DNA of 64,000 bases from UMGS1933 sp045593405 (GTDB lineage Bacteria; Bacillota; Clostridia; TANB77; CAG-508). Position numbers and translations under genes: made by a program. Shown here in pieces: positions 24,017 to 32,891 of the stretch. Position 1 is the first letter of the stretch. The number at the start of each line of letters is the position of its first letter. Location: the NCBI GenBank assembly GCA_045593405.1, contig JAZNWN010000014.1, positions 5,355 through 69,354 on the forward strand, read 5' to 3'. The notes under the pieces are model-generated. The model was not told where the DNA came from. It made no database searches and saw only the letters and a program-made list of their open reading frames with translations.

Positions 24017-24340
24017 TTAGAAGAACTGCTGAATAATTTCCAGAACCTTGGAGGAGATAAGCTCTAAAACCTTCAGAACCAAGTCGATGAACTGGTAAAA
24101 GTTAGGGAGTTGCTCCCGAAGTCCAGGTGCTAACTTTGCCATGAAAGCAAAGATGACGGCGCCTGCAAGGGCCTTTGAAAGGACTTTGATACAAATCTTC
24201 AGCCACTTCCAAAGAGTTCTTCCAGCATTGCTGATTTTTACCCGGATTTTAGGCCATTTAAGCTTAAACCAGGTTTTGATCTTTTGGAACACGTTAGTGG
24301 TGTTCTTCTGGGTGAGGTCGGTGGTTTTCAAAGTAGGCAT
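24017..24340 (-). CDS. Small solitary basic membrane-associated protein (107 aa), unknown
   Basis: ATG at 24340 follows AGAAGGGAG. N-terminal half is very basic with Trp/Lys clusters (WFKLKWPKIRVK, WKWLKICIK); the centre is a hydrophobic Ala/Phe helix (ALAGAVIFAFMAKLAPG); the C-terminal half is amphipathic. The region has visibly higher G+C than its neighbours and two in-frame CGG codons (in KIRVK and GLREQ). A +1 shift at the first would meet TAA at once. It has its own promoter (24389-24417). No family recognised; an antimicrobial-like or membrane-stress peptide is conceivable. Confidence 0.55.
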   Translation of the reverse strand: MPTLKTTDLTQKNTTNVFQKIKTWFKLKWPKIRVKISNAGRTLWKWLKICIKVLSKALAGAVIFAFMAKLAPGLREQLPNFYQFIDLVLKVLELISSKVLEIIQQFF

Positions 24341-24388
24341 TTATATTTCTCCCTTCTAAATTGTGCAAAATGCACTTAATACTCTTAT

Positions 24389-24417
24389 ATTATACCATAC
24401 TTTACATAAAATCGCAA
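24389..24417 (-). promoter_or_regulatory. Promoter of the 107-codon minus-strand gene
   Basis: On the minus strand: TTGCGA, 17 bp, TATAAT. Confidence 0.75.
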
Positions 24418-24531
24418 ATTATACATAGAATTAGAAAAGCGTATTAATAATAAAAAAATATTAAAAACCCCTTTTATTTTATATATATTTTATGATAGAA
24501 TAACAAAAGTAAGATTTACAAGGAGGAAATT

Positions 24532-25236
24532 ATGGAAATAGCATATAAAAGAGTTCTACTAAAACTTAGTGGAGAAGCACTAGCAGGAGCACAAAAAAAC
24601 GGTATAGATGTAGATACATTAGGAAAAATTTGTGACAAAGTAAAAGAAATTGTGGATATGGGAGTAGAAGTAGCAATAGTAGTTGGAGGAGGAAACTTTT
24701 GGAGAGGTAGATATGGACATCAAATGGAAAAAACAACTTCAGATTACATGGGAATGCTTGCAACAACTATTAATGGATTAGCAATACAAGATGCATTAGA
24801 ATCAAGAGGAGTTTATACAAGAGTGCAAACGGCAATAGAAATGAGACAAATTGCAGAACCATATATAAAAAGAAAAGCAATGAAACATTTAGAAAATGGA
24901 AGAGTTGTAATATTTACTTGTGGAACAGGAAGTCCGTTTTTTACAACAGATACAGGAGCAGCACTTAAAGCTGCAGAAATTGATGCAGAAGTTATTTTAC
25001 TTGCAAAAACATGTGATGGAGTATATTCAGCAGATCCAAAATTAGATCCAAATGCAGTAAAATATGATGAAATTACTTATTTAGATGTATTAAATCAACA
25101 ATTAAAAGTAATGGATACAACAGCAACATCATTATGTATGGACAATAACATACCATTAATAGTATTTGGAATAGATGAGCCTGAGAATATTGTAAAGATA
25201 ATTAAGGGAGAAAAAATAGGAACATTAGTAAAATAG
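24532..25236 (+). CDS. pyrH: UMP kinase
   Basis: 234 residues, amino-acid-kinase fold. KRVLLKLSGEALAG opens the protein; VVGGGNFWRGR (residues ~44-54) and the Asp in TTDTGAALKAAEI (~143-155) form the nucleotide sites; TCDGVYSADP (~163-172) is the uridylate kinase loop. It phosphorylates UMP to UDP. Followed by frr as in most bacteria, though the usual upstream rpsB-tsf are not here. Start after AAGGAGG. The 110-bp gap to frr holds an imperfect inverted repeat built from GAAGT and ACTTC units. Confidence 0.96.
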   Translation: MEIAYKRVLLKLSGEALAGAQKNGIDVDTLGKICDKVKEIVDMGVEVAIVVGGGNFWRGRYGHQMEKTTSDYMGMLATTINGLAIQDALESRGVYTRVQTAIEMRQIAEPYIKRKAMKHLENGRVVIFTCGTGSPFFTTDTGAALKAAEIDAEVILLAKTCDGVYSADPKLDPNAVKYDEITYLDVLNQQLKVMDTTATSLCMDNNIPLIVFGIDEPENIVKIIKGEKIGTLVK

Positions 25237-25346
25237 AAGTGTGATGTGCGAAGTGTATAATAGTAAAATTCTTGCGAAGTTAAACTATAAAAGCCCACTT
25301 CCAACTTCCCACATTTTACTTCTATAATATAAGGAGGAATTTAATA

Positions 25347-25895
25347 ATGGAATTTAACCATATTGAAGAAAAAATGAACAAAACTGTAAATGCTTTAGCA
25401 GAAAGCTTAGCAGAAGTAAGAGCAGGAAGAGCAAATCCTGCAATATTAAATAAGGTAAAAATAGATTACTATGGAACACCAACACCAATTAATCAAGTGG
25501 CAGGAATATCAGTTCCAGAGGCAAGATTAATAGTAATTCAACCATGGGATGCTAGTATTTTAAAAGAAATAGAAAAAGAAATTTTGAAATCTGAGATAGG
25601 AATAAATCCAAATAACGATGGAAAAGTAATAAGACTTGCTTTCCCAGAATTAACAGAAGAAAGAAGAAAAGAATTGGTAAAAGACATAAAGAAAATGGGA
25701 GAAGAATCTAAAGTGGCTATTCGTTCTGTAAGAAGAGATGGGATAGATGAAGCAAAAGCTAAACAAAAAAATAGTGAAATAACAGAAGACGAACTAAAAG
25801 GAGCAGAAGACCAAATACAAAAATTAACAGATAAAAAAGTTGCAGAAATAGACAACATGGTAGCTGCCAAAGAAAAAGAAATAATGAGTGTGTAA
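25347..25895 (+). CDS. frr: Ribosome recycling factor
   Basis: 182 residues, normal length. The three-helix domain and small beta domain are complete: LAESLAEVRAGRANPAIL (residues ~18-35), YGTPTPINQVAGISVPEARL and IQPWDAS, then ALKSEIGINPNNDGKVIRLAFPELTEERR-type sequence and the C-terminal helix. It splits post-termination ribosomes with EF-G. Start follows AAGGAGG; a hairpin terminator follows at 25902. Confidence 0.97.
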   Translation: MEFNHIEEKMNKTVNALAESLAEVRAGRANPAILNKVKIDYYGTPTPINQVAGISVPEARLIVIQPWDASILKEIEKEILKSEIGINPNNDGKVIRLAFPELTEERRKELVKDIKKMGEESKVAIRSVRRDGIDEAKAKQKNSEITEDELKGAEDQIQKLTDKKVAEIDNMVAAKEKEIMSV

Positions 25896-25901
25896 ATAGA
25901 A

Positions 25902-25937
25902 AAAAAGAAGAAGCAAAATATTTTTGTTTCTTCTTTT
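25902..25937 (+). terminator. Terminator of pyrH-frr
   Basis: AAAAGAAGAAGCAAAA / TTTTGTTTCTTCTTTT stem, short loop, T run. Confidence 0.85.
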
Positions 25938-26041
25938 TTTTATTGAGAGATTATTATGTGTTTTGTGTTTCGTATTTTTAAATTATGAATTATAAAAATT
26001 CCAAATCCCCAAAAACCAAATACATACAATTTTTTTGTCAT

Positions 26042-26102
26042 AAAAATGTAATATTACATTTTTCATGTTTGTATTGACAATATAAAAATCATAATATAAA
26101 AT
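26042..26102 (+). promoter_or_regulatory. nrdD promoter with adjacent 22-bp palindrome
   Basis: A perfect 22-bp palindrome (AAAAATGTAAT and its mirror, 26042-26063) lies 10 bp before TTGACA (26074-26079), 17 bp, TAAAAT (26097-26102). The palindrome is a likely operator. It does not match the NrdR box I know, so the regulator is open. Confidence 0.6.
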
Positions 26103-26360
26103 AATTTTGATTTCGGACAAACTTCAAAAAAAGTTTAAAAAACGAAAAAAGAAAGAAATAACAAAAGATACGAAAAACCAGTTGACTGTAAGAAAAATAA
26201 GCAAAACACCAAAAAGACAATGGAATCAAATAAAATTAAAATCACGAAAAAACCATTTTTTGGAAATTGCTAAAAAACTAAAAACCTTACAACACTAACC
26301 TTTCAAGAGAAAATACTAATGAAATATAATGAAGAAGAAACAATAAGGGGGATTTTTAAA
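26103..26360 (+). other. Long leader of nrdD
   Basis: About 250 nt between the promoter and the nrdD start. It is purine-rich (many AAA/GAA) and without a strong hairpin by eye. A 63-codon Lys-rich frame at 26107 has no ribosome binding site and is not called. Confidence 0.5.
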
Positions 26361-28640
26361 ATGCAAGTTATCAAAAGAGATGGAAGAGTAACAGATTTTA
26401 ATGAAGAAAGGATTGTTAAGGCAATAACACTAGCTATGTCGCATACAACAGATGGTGTTGATATGGATTTGGCCGCAAAAATAACAGAGAGTGTAAAGAA
26501 TCAATTAAAGGATAGAATGCAAGTATCTGTGTATGAGATCCAAGATTTAGTAGAGAAAAAATTAATGGGCTCATCAAGAAAAGAAGTTGCGCAAGAATAT
26601 ATTACATATAGATATAATAGAGATGTAGCAAGAAAATCAAAAACAAAAGATGTTTTTTTAGAGATTATAGAAACAAAATCTAATGATGTAACACGTGAAA
26701 ATGCAAATATGAATGCTGATACACCAGCAGGAATGATGATGAAATTTGCAAGTGAATCAACAAAACCGTTTGTTGATGATTTCCTACTATCTACAGAGTC
26801 AAGAAATGCTATAGCTGGAGGATACATTCACGTTCATGATAAAGATTATTATCCTACAAAAAGTTTAACATGTATACAACACCCTTTAGATAAAATATTA
26901 ACAAATGGATTTAGAGCAGGACATGGGAGCTCAAGACCAGCAAAAAGAATAGAAACAGCAAGTATTATAGCATGTATTTCTTTGGAAACTGTACAAAATG
27001 AAATGCATGGTGGACAAGCAATACCAGCATTTGATTTCTATTTAGCACCATATGTAAAAACAACATTTGTAGAAGAAATTAAAAAACTTGAACAAGTTTT
27101 AGACATGGATTTATCAAAATTATATGATTATGATGTAAAAGACTATATTAAGAAAGATGCAAAAGACTTAAAAGGAGAAGAAAAATACATTCAACTTGCA
27201 ATAAATAATACTGTAAATAGAGTACACCAATCAATGGAAGCTTTTATACATAATATGAACACAATACATTCAAGAGGTGGAAATCAAGTTGTATTTAGTT
27301 CAATTAATTATGGAACAGATACTTCTGCAGAAGGTAGATGTATAATTAGAGAAATGCTTTTATCAACTGAAAGAGGAGTTGGAAACGGAGAAACACCTAT
27401 TTTCCCAATACAAATTTGGAAAAAGAAAAGAGGAGTTAATTACTTACCAGAAGATAAAAACTATGACTTATATAAACTTGCATGTAAAGTTAGCGCAAAA
27501 AGATTTTTCCCCAATTTCTTAAACTTAGATGCAACATTTAATAAACATGAAAAATGGGATCCAAAAGATCCAAATAGACATTACTATGAAGTTGCTACAA
27601 TGGGTTGTAGAACGAGAGTATTTGCTAATAGACATGGAGAAGATACTTCTGTTGGAAGAGGAAATTTATCTTTTACAACAGTAAACCTAGTAAGATTAGC
27701 AATAGAATCTGCAAGAGAAGCTCAAAGTAATTTGAGAATGAATTTTGACCTTGGTAAAGGTAGCGAAGAATTCATGACAGAAAAATATAATAAAGAAGTT
27801 AAAAAAATATTCTTAAATAAATTAGAACAATATACTGATGTTGCTGCAAGACAATTATACGATAGATATAAATTCCAATGCACAGCAGTTGCAAAACAAT
27901 TCCCATTATTAATGTCTGGATTATGGCAAGATAGTGAGAATTTAAATCCAATAGATAGAGTAGAAGATGTTTTAAAACATGGAACTTTAAGTATAGGTTT
28001 TATAGGATTGGCAGAATGTTTAACAGTATTAACAGGTAAACATCATGGAGAAAGTGAAAAAGCTCAAATGTTAGGAATAGAAATAGTTACAAAAATGAAA
28101 GAATCATGTGATAGATATTCTGAAAAGTATGATTTGAACTATTCATTACTTGCAACACCAGCAGAAGGATTGTCTGGAAAATTTACTAGAATGGATAAAA
28201 AAGATTTTGGAACAATACTTGGAGTTACAGATAAAGAGTATTACACAAATAGTAATCATGTTCCAGTGTGGTATAAATGTACAGCAGAACATAAAGCAAA
28301 AATAGAAGGTCCATATCATGCATTAACAAATGCAGGACATATATTCTACATAGAATTAGATGGAGATGCAACACATAACCCAGAATCAGTTGAAGCAGTA
28401 GTGGATTTAATGGATAAATATAATATGGGATATGGTTCAATTAACCATACAAGAACTAGATGTTTAGATTGTGGCTTTGAAAATGCAGATGCTAATTTAA
28501 AACAATGTCCAATTTGCCATAGTGAAAATATTGATACAATACAAAGAATAACAGGATATTTAGTTGGAACAACATCAAGATGGAATAAAGGAAAATTATC
28601 AGAGTTACGCGATAGAGTAACACATAGTGAAAAACAATAA
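26361..28640 (+). CDS. nrdD: Anaerobic ribonucleoside-triphosphate reductase
   Basis: 759 residues from ATG 26361, which follows GGGGG; an upstream in-frame ATG at 26319 has none. N-terminal ATP-cone (VIKRDGRVTDFNEERIVKAI), then the class III reductase barrel. The C-terminus has the zinc site with four Cys (TRCLDCGFENAD...CPICHS) and the glycyl-radical motif RITGYLVGT (Gly ~733). It makes deoxynucleotides under anoxia. The activase gene nrdG follows 21 nt later. A palindromic operator candidate and a long leader lie upstream. Confidence 0.97.
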   Translation: MQVIKRDGRVTDFNEERIVKAITLAMSHTTDGVDMDLAAKITESVKNQLKDRMQVSVYEIQDLVEKKLMGSSRKEVAQEYITYRYNRDVARKSKTKDVFLEIIETKSNDVTRENANMNADTPAGMMMKFASESTKPFVDDFLLSTESRNAIAGGYIHVHDKDYYPTKSLTCIQHPLDKILTNGFRAGHGSSRPAKRIETASIIACISLETVQNEMHGGQAIPAFDFYLAPYVKTTFVEEIKKLEQVLDMDLSKLYDYDVKDYIKKDAKDLKGEEKYIQLAINNTVNRVHQSMEAFIHNMNTIHSRGGNQVVFSSINYGTDTSAEGRCIIREMLLSTERGVGNGETPIFPIQIWKKKRGVNYLPEDKNYDLYKLACKVSAKRFFPNFLNLDATFNKHEKWDPKDPNRHYYEVATMGCRTRVFANRHGEDTSVGRGNLSFTTVNLVRLAIESAREAQSNLRMNFDLGKGSEEFMTEKYNKEVKKIFLNKLEQYTDVAARQLYDRYKFQCTAVAKQFPLLMSGLWQDSENLNPIDRVEDVLKHGTLSIGFIGLAECLTVLTGKHHGESEKAQMLGIEIVTKMKESCDRYSEKYDLNYSLLATPAEGLSGKFTRMDKKDFGTILGVTDKEYYTNSNHVPVWYKCTAEHKAKIEGPYHALTNAGHIFYIELDGDATHNPESVEAVVDLMDKYNMGYGSINHTRTRCLDCGFENADANLKQCPICHSENIDTIQRITGYLVGTTSRWNKGKLSELRDRVTHSEKQ

Positions 28641-28661
28641 TTAAAAAAGAGATGATATAAA

Positions 28662-29165
28662 ATGAATGTAGCAGGATTTTATGATGAAAGTATATCAAAT
28701 GGACTTGGATGGAGGGCAGTGCTTTTTGTGAGTGGTTGCCCACACAATTGCCCAGGATGCCATAATAAAGAAGCACAAGATTTCAGTTTTGGCAAGAAAT
28801 TTGATGAAGATGAAATTTTAGAAAAGATAAAAAATAATTCAATTCTAAAAGGAATTACCATAAGTGGTGGCGAACCTTTATGTAGGGAGAATATAAAAGA
28901 GGTATGTAATTTTATAAAAGATGTAAAAAAAGAAAAGAAAGATTTTAATGTTTGGTGCTATTCGGGTTATACTTTAGATGAATTGGTAAAAAGAAACGAT
29001 CCAGATACAATGGACTGTTTAAATGAAATAGATGTACTGGTAGATGGAAGATTTAAAGAAGATTTAAAAGATCCTAGCCTAAAATTTAGAGGTTCATCAA
29101 ATCAAAGAATTTTGGACGTAAAGCAAAGCCTAAAGACACACCAATGTATTGAAATTAATTTATGA
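28662..29165 (+). CDS. nrdG: Anaerobic ribonucleotide reductase activase
   Basis: 167-residue radical SAM protein. The 4Fe-4S motif CPHNCPGC (residues ~24-31, CxxxCxxC) is intact, with ITISGGEPLC (~66) as the SAM-binding GGE motif and VLVDGRF (~126) as in NrdG. It places the glycyl radical on NrdD. Same operon as nrdD. Confidence 0.96.
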   Translation: MNVAGFYDESISNGLGWRAVLFVSGCPHNCPGCHNKEAQDFSFGKKFDEDEILEKIKNNSILKGITISGGEPLCRENIKEVCNFIKDVKKEKKDFNVWCYSGYTLDELVKRNDPDTMDCLNEIDVLVDGRFKEDLKDPSLKFRGSSNQRILDVKQSLKTHQCIEINL

Positions 29166-29232
29166 TTTTAATCTTCTTTTAATAATTATAAATTATATAT
29201 AACCCAAATTTATTTTAGAAAGGAAAATGAAA

Positions 29233-30279
29233 ATGGAAGAAAACAAGAAGGAAAATATTATTAAAAAATTTCTAAAAAAGGAAGTAGTTATTAGTTTATT
29301 AATAGGATTACTATTAGGTGCAATGGTAATGTTCTTTGTAAATGGAGGAGTTGAAGCATTTGTATCAGGAAAATTCATAACTAAAGGTAAACTATATAAT
29401 AAAATGAAAGACTATTATTCAATTGATTTAGTTTTAGAAGATGTAGATATGGCAATTTTAAATAAAAAATATGATTTGACTGAGGAAGAGTTAAACGATA
29501 TAAAGGAAACAGCAGATAAGTATATCGAACAATATGAATTATATTATGGTTATACAGAAGAAGAATTTTTATCAGAAAATGGATTTGGAGACTATGATAG
29601 TTTTGTAGAATATTTAAGTTTAGATTATAAAAGAACACTATATGTTTATGACTATATAGAAACAAAATTAGAAAAAAATGCAGTTAAAAGCTATTATGAT
29701 GAAAATGCATTTGGAAAGGTAAATACAAAACATATTTTAGTAAAAACTTCAGACAATATGGACAAGACACAAGCTCTTGCATTATCAAACGAAATAATTG
29801 GCAAATTAAATGGTGGAGGAGATTTTGATACACTTGCACAAGAATATACTACTAACTATGCTAATAATGTAGTTACAGAAGATTTAGGAGAAATTGGAGC
29901 ATTTGATAATATTGAAGATTCATATATAAATGCAATGAGAGAACTTGAAGTTGGAAAATATACTGAAACACCAGTAGAATCATCTTATGGTTACCATGTA
30001 ATTTATTGTGTAGATAAAGTAGAAAAAACAGAAGAAATATCATCTAAAGATAAGATGGCAATAGTAGAAATACTTGCATCAGAAGCAGGAGTAGAGATAG
30101 ATAATGAGGTATACTATAAAGCATTAATTCAAATGAGAGAAGAAGCAAACTTAAAATTCTTAGACAAAGATTTAAAAACAAAATATGAAGAATACTGTGA
30201 ACCATATATAGAAGTAGAAGATAAAGATACAGAGGGAAATGTAACTGAATTAAATGTTTCTTTAAATAATGCAGAATAG
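29233..30279 (+). CDS. Membrane-anchored parvulin-type peptidyl-prolyl isomerase (PrsA/SurA-like)
   Basis: 348 residues from ATG 29233, 8 nt after GAAAGG (ATG 29227 is too close). One N-terminal membrane helix (residues ~20-42) without a lipobox, so it is a signal anchor rather than a lipoprotein. A SurA-like N-terminal helical region (~45-145) is followed by a parvulin domain: TKHILVKTSDN (~158) ... GEIGAFDNIED ... VGKYTETPVESSYGYHVIYC (~235-255). It should fold secreted proteins outside the membrane. Single gene with terminator. Confidence 0.85.
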   Translation: MEENKKENIIKKFLKKEVVISLLIGLLLGAMVMFFVNGGVEAFVSGKFITKGKLYNKMKDYYSIDLVLEDVDMAILNKKYDLTEEELNDIKETADKYIEQYELYYGYTEEEFLSENGFGDYDSFVEYLSLDYKRTLYVYDYIETKLEKNAVKSYYDENAFGKVNTKHILVKTSDNMDKTQALALSNEIIGKLNGGGDFDTLAQEYTTNYANNVVTEDLGEIGAFDNIEDSYINAMRELEVGKYTETPVESSYGYHVIYCVDKVEKTEEISSKDKMAIVEILASEAGVEIDNEVYYKALIQMREEANLKFLDKDLKTKYEEYCEPYIEVEDKDTEGNVTELNVSLNNAE

Positions 30280-30297
30280 ATTTTGATAATGAAATAT

Positions 30298-30318
30298 GGG
30301 GCGCATAACTTGCGCCCC
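30298..30318 (+). terminator. Terminator of the parvulin gene
   Basis: GGGGCGCA-taact-TGCGCCCC hairpin, then CTTATAAC; the T run is weak. Confidence 0.65.
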
Positions 30319-30347
30319 TTATAACATTTGGATAAATTGGAGGAGAA

Positions 30348-31193
30348 ATGGAAACAAAAAATAATAATATTAATTTTTTTAAAAAAATATATTTTTCAAT
30401 ATGTAAAACAAAAAAATATGGAGAATTATCAAAAATAAAATTCAGAAAATGTGCATATTATGTAATGGATTTAATGCTAATATGTTCTATTATATATTCT
30501 AGTATTATTACTTTTCAAATAAGTAAAAATGCAAATGGATTGCAAGAATATTTAGAACAAAATTTTCCAGAACTTGTTTACGAAGAGGGAACTCTTATAA
30601 GTGAAAAACAAGAAAGAATCATATTAAATCACGAATTAGTAAAAGCAAATTTTGGAGGACAAATCGTAATAGACACAGACTCAGAATATGAAGAATTAAT
30701 AAATGAATATAGTAATACAGGAGAAGCATCAATATTATTAACAGCCAATAAATATGTAACAATAAATTCACAAGGAGCTATTGCTGAGTATGATTATAAT
30801 GAAATTATAAGTGAAGATACAGAAGGAGAACAAACTACTATTGGAAAAGAATATTTTATAAATATATTTAGTAATATTTCATATTCATATTATTTCTTTT
30901 TATATTTATTAGGAGCTTGTATAGGAATGGCTATAATAGTATTTGCATATAATTTATTTATATCTGGAATTGGATTTATTATTTGCAAAATAAAAAAATT
31001 AAAAGTAAAATTTTCTGAAATCTATAAAATGGGACTTTATGCACATACATTATCTATATTAGTATATTTTATAATGAATTTTGTTCCAACAAATGTTGCA
31101 CAATATATGCAAGTAATAGTATTATCTGCTCCGATTGCATATTTATCATATGCAATTTATATAAACAAATGGAAAATGCCAGAAAGCAAATAA
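30348..31193 (+). CDS. DUF1189-like membrane protein
   Basis: 281 residues after GGAGGAG. One membrane helix near residue 42, a ~120-residue extracytoplasmic domain (NGLQEYLEQNFPEL...GEQTTIGKEYF), then four helices. This order fits DUF1189 proteins of Firmicutes (YqgB type), whose role is unknown. Also like those, the outer domain contains a LVKANFGGQIVIDTDSEY-type stretch. Single gene. Confidence 0.55.
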   Translation: METKNNNINFFKKIYFSICKTKKYGELSKIKFRKCAYYVMDLMLICSIIYSSIITFQISKNANGLQEYLEQNFPELVYEEGTLISEKQERIILNHELVKANFGGQIVIDTDSEYEELINEYSNTGEASILLTANKYVTINSQGAIAEYDYNEIISEDTEGEQTTIGKEYFINIFSNISYSYYFFLYLLGACIGMAIIVFAYNLFISGIGFIICKIKKLKVKFSEIYKMGLYAHTLSILVYFIMNFVPTNVAQYMQVIVLSAPIAYLSYAIYINKWKMPESK

Positions 31194-31209
31194 TATAAGA
31201 AAACACATC

Positions 31210-31238
31210 TTGCAATTTATGTAAATTTATATTATAAT
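31210..31238 (+). promoter_or_regulatory. Promoter of the 95-codon membrane gene
   Basis: TTGCAA, 17 bp, TATAAT. A ~120-nt leader follows with short hairpins (ATAGGT/ACCTAT; CACTAACTAGTG). Confidence 0.75.
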
Positions 31239-31361
31239 ATTTCAACATAGGTAAAAACCTATATAATTCCTTTTTTCACTAACTAGTGAAGGAGATAATT
31301 TCCTTACTTTTTAGTTTTATCTATAATAAATTTTTAACAGCAATAAAAGGAGGAAAAATTT

Positions 31362-31649
31362 ATGGAATATCTTCCAGAGATAGTCTTATTAGGTAGTATC
31401 ATTGTAAACATTATATCTATTTTAGTATTTTGTTTATTAGATACTAGTACATTAAATAAAACAGCGAAAAAAAATATGATTGCAGGTACTATCCTGTTGT
31501 CAATTATTTTTGTTCTTGATTTAATATGTACAGTATACTTTATAATTAATGGAACAGCAGAAAATGCATTGGTTTTTTTACTGTTTTTTCCGTTAATAGG
31601 TATTTTCTTGTATGAAAGTATAAAAGAAATTATAATGACTTCAAGATAA
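31362..31649 (+). CDS. Small solitary three-span membrane protein (95 aa)
   Basis: MEYLPEIVLLGSIIVNIISI... three hydrophobic helices (residues ~6-27, ~42-63, ~70-88) joined by short charged loops. It has its own promoter, AAAGGAGG and terminator. Same size and genomic habit as the gene at 37463, but I see no clear sequence match between them. Function unknown. Confidence 0.65.
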   Translation: MEYLPEIVLLGSIIVNIISILVFCLLDTSTLNKTAKKNMIAGTILLSIIFVLDLICTVYFIINGTAENALVFLLFFPLIGIFLYESIKEIIMTSR

Positions 31650-31660
31650 ACCATAATATA

Positions 31661-31690
31661 AAAGGACCTTGAAACACAAGGTCCTTTTAG
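31661..31690 (+). terminator. Terminator of the 95-codon gene
   Basis: AAAGGACCTT-gaaacac-AAGGTCCTTTT. Confidence 0.85.
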
Positions 31691-31758
31691 TATGAGATTT
31701 TTTATTGTAAAACAATAAACAGTATGATAAAATACGAAGTGAAAAAAGGAGAAAAATT

Positions 31759-32241
31759 ATGCTAAATATAAATATAATATGTACAGGAAAAATAAAAGAA
31801 AACTATTTAAGAGATGCAATTACAGAATATTCGAAAAGATTATCTAAGTATTGTAACTTAAATATTATAGAGTTGCCAGATGAAAAATTACCCAATAATT
31901 TAAATGAAACATTAGAGGAAGGTATTAAACAAAAAGAATGTAAAAATGCCATAGCGCATTTGAAAAAAGATTCATATATAATTTGTTTAGATTTAAAAGG
32001 AAGACAATTATCATCAGAGGAATTTTCTAAAAAAATAGAAGATATATCTTTAAACTTAAATAGCTCAATTACATTTATAATAGGTGGAACATTAGGATTA
32101 ACTAAAGAAATATTAAATATTTCAAATGAAAGTATATGTTTTTCAAAAATGACATTTCCACACCAATTAATAAGAGTGTTTTTATTAGAGCAAATATTCA
32201 GAGCATTTAAAATATCAAAAGGAGAGACTTACCATAGGTAA
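31759..32241 (+). CDS. rlmH: 23S rRNA (pseudouridine-1915-N3)-methyltransferase RlmH
   Basis: 160 residues, SPOUT fold. Key family blocks: VTGKIKENYLRDAITEYSKRL-type start, CLDLKGRQLSSEEFS (residues ~76-90), FIIGGTLGLTKEIL (~104-117, SAM-binding loop), FSKMTFPHQLIRVFLLEQIF (~127-146) and the terminal GETYHR. It methylates helix 69 of 23S rRNA. Downstream lie a degenerate TGTAGGGG repeat and a small gene. Confidence 0.97.
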   Translation: MLNINIICTGKIKENYLRDAITEYSKRLSKYCNLNIIELPDEKLPNNLNETLEEGIKQKECKNAIAHLKKDSYIICLDLKGRQLSSEEFSKKIEDISLNLNSSITFIIGGTLGLTKEILNISNESICFSKMTFPHQLIRVFLLEQIFRAFKISKGETYHR

Positions 32242-32243
32242 TA

Positions 32244-32271
32244 TGTAGGTGTCGCACTCCTAGGTGACCCG
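32244..32271. repeat. Degenerate TGTAGGGG-family palindrome
   Basis: TGTAGGTGTCGCACTCC / TAGGTGACCCG; one arm has drifted. Confidence 0.65.
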
Positions 32272-32293
32272 AATGAAAAAGGAGATGAATTAC

Positions 32294-32455
32294 ATGTATG
32301 GAAAAATAAAAGAAAGCAGATTATTAAATATTGAAGTTTATGAAGGAGAAAATTTATTATATAAAGGAAAAGTGGAAGATGCACCAGAAAAAATAAAAGA
32401 AAAAAATTATTTATCTGTAGAAATAAAAGATGGATGGGTAATTTATAAAATATAA
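32294..32455 (+). CDS. Small unknown protein (53 aa)
   Basis: Start at ATG 32294, 8 nt after AAGGAG (an ATG 24 nt upstream lacks a site). MYGKIKESRLLNIEVYEGEN... is predicted all-beta (four strands) with a Trp near the end (DGWVIYKI). It is probably co-transcribed with rlmH. No family recognised. Confidence 0.6.
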   Translation: MYGKIKESRLLNIEVYEGENLLYKGKVEDAPEKIKEKNYLSVEIKDGWVIYKI

Positions 32456-32461
32456 TACAAT

Positions 32462-32490
32462 TTGCAAAAATTATGTAAATGTGGTAAAAT
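32462..32490 (+). promoter_or_regulatory. Promoter of the Hfq-like gene
   Basis: TTGCAA, 17 bp, TAAAAT, right after the preceding stop. The leader contains a small CTTC/GAAG hairpin. Confidence 0.75.
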
Positions 32491-32536
32491 ATAACTATTC
32501 TTCGTTAAGAAGGAAAAAATAAAAGGAGAAGTGTAA

Positions 32537-32749
32537 ATGAAACCTTGTGACATCGAGTTTTATGAAGAACTCATCGAAAGAAGACAGAAAGTAAGGATAC
32601 ACTTAAAAGGAGGCAAGGAAAATCCTGAAGGAGTTGTCCTGAAAGAAAGTGAACGGGTAATTATCATGCAGGTAACTGATGAACTGGACCAAGTAACAAA
32701 AAAAAGGTTGATTTACAAAGCAGCCATTTCCATGGTGGAAGAATTGTAA
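32537..32749 (+). CDS. Small Hfq/Sm-like protein candidate (70 aa)
   Basis: The order resembles Hfq: N-terminal helix (FYEELIERRQ), strand with basic residues (KVRIHLKGG), a turn then PEGVVLKESERVIIMQVTD, and the final LIYKAAISMVEEL, close to the Hfq Sm2 end YKHAIS followed by T/I. The Hfq His of YKH is Ala here. The length fits. It has its own promoter, GGAG and a strong terminator. G+C is higher than the neighbours and one codon is CGG (GAA CGG GTA). If real it could bind RNA; this is a resemblance by eye only. Confidence 0.5.
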   Translation: MKPCDIEFYEELIERRQKVRIHLKGGKENPEGVVLKESERVIIMQVTDELDQVTKKRLIYKAAISMVEEL

Positions 32750-32759
32750 AAATCTCCTA

Positions 32760-32786
32760 CCGCCCCAGATTTCTGGGGCGGTTTTT
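32760..32786 (+). terminator. Terminator of the Hfq-like gene
   Basis: CCGCCCCAGA-ttt-CTGGGGCGG and five T; a very stable stem. Confidence 0.92.
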
Positions 32787-32891
32787 GTATATTTAAAAAT
32801 ATTTTTATTTTATAGACCAAGAGGTTAAAGGTTGTTTTTTTAACTAATGTGTGATAAAATGCTAATGTCAAAACAAATGAGGTGAAAGAAA

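Noticed and set aside
26107..26298. 63-codon Lys-rich frame in the nrdD leader
   Set aside because: It has no ribosome binding site, starts almost on the transcript start, and has the composition of AT-rich random sequence.
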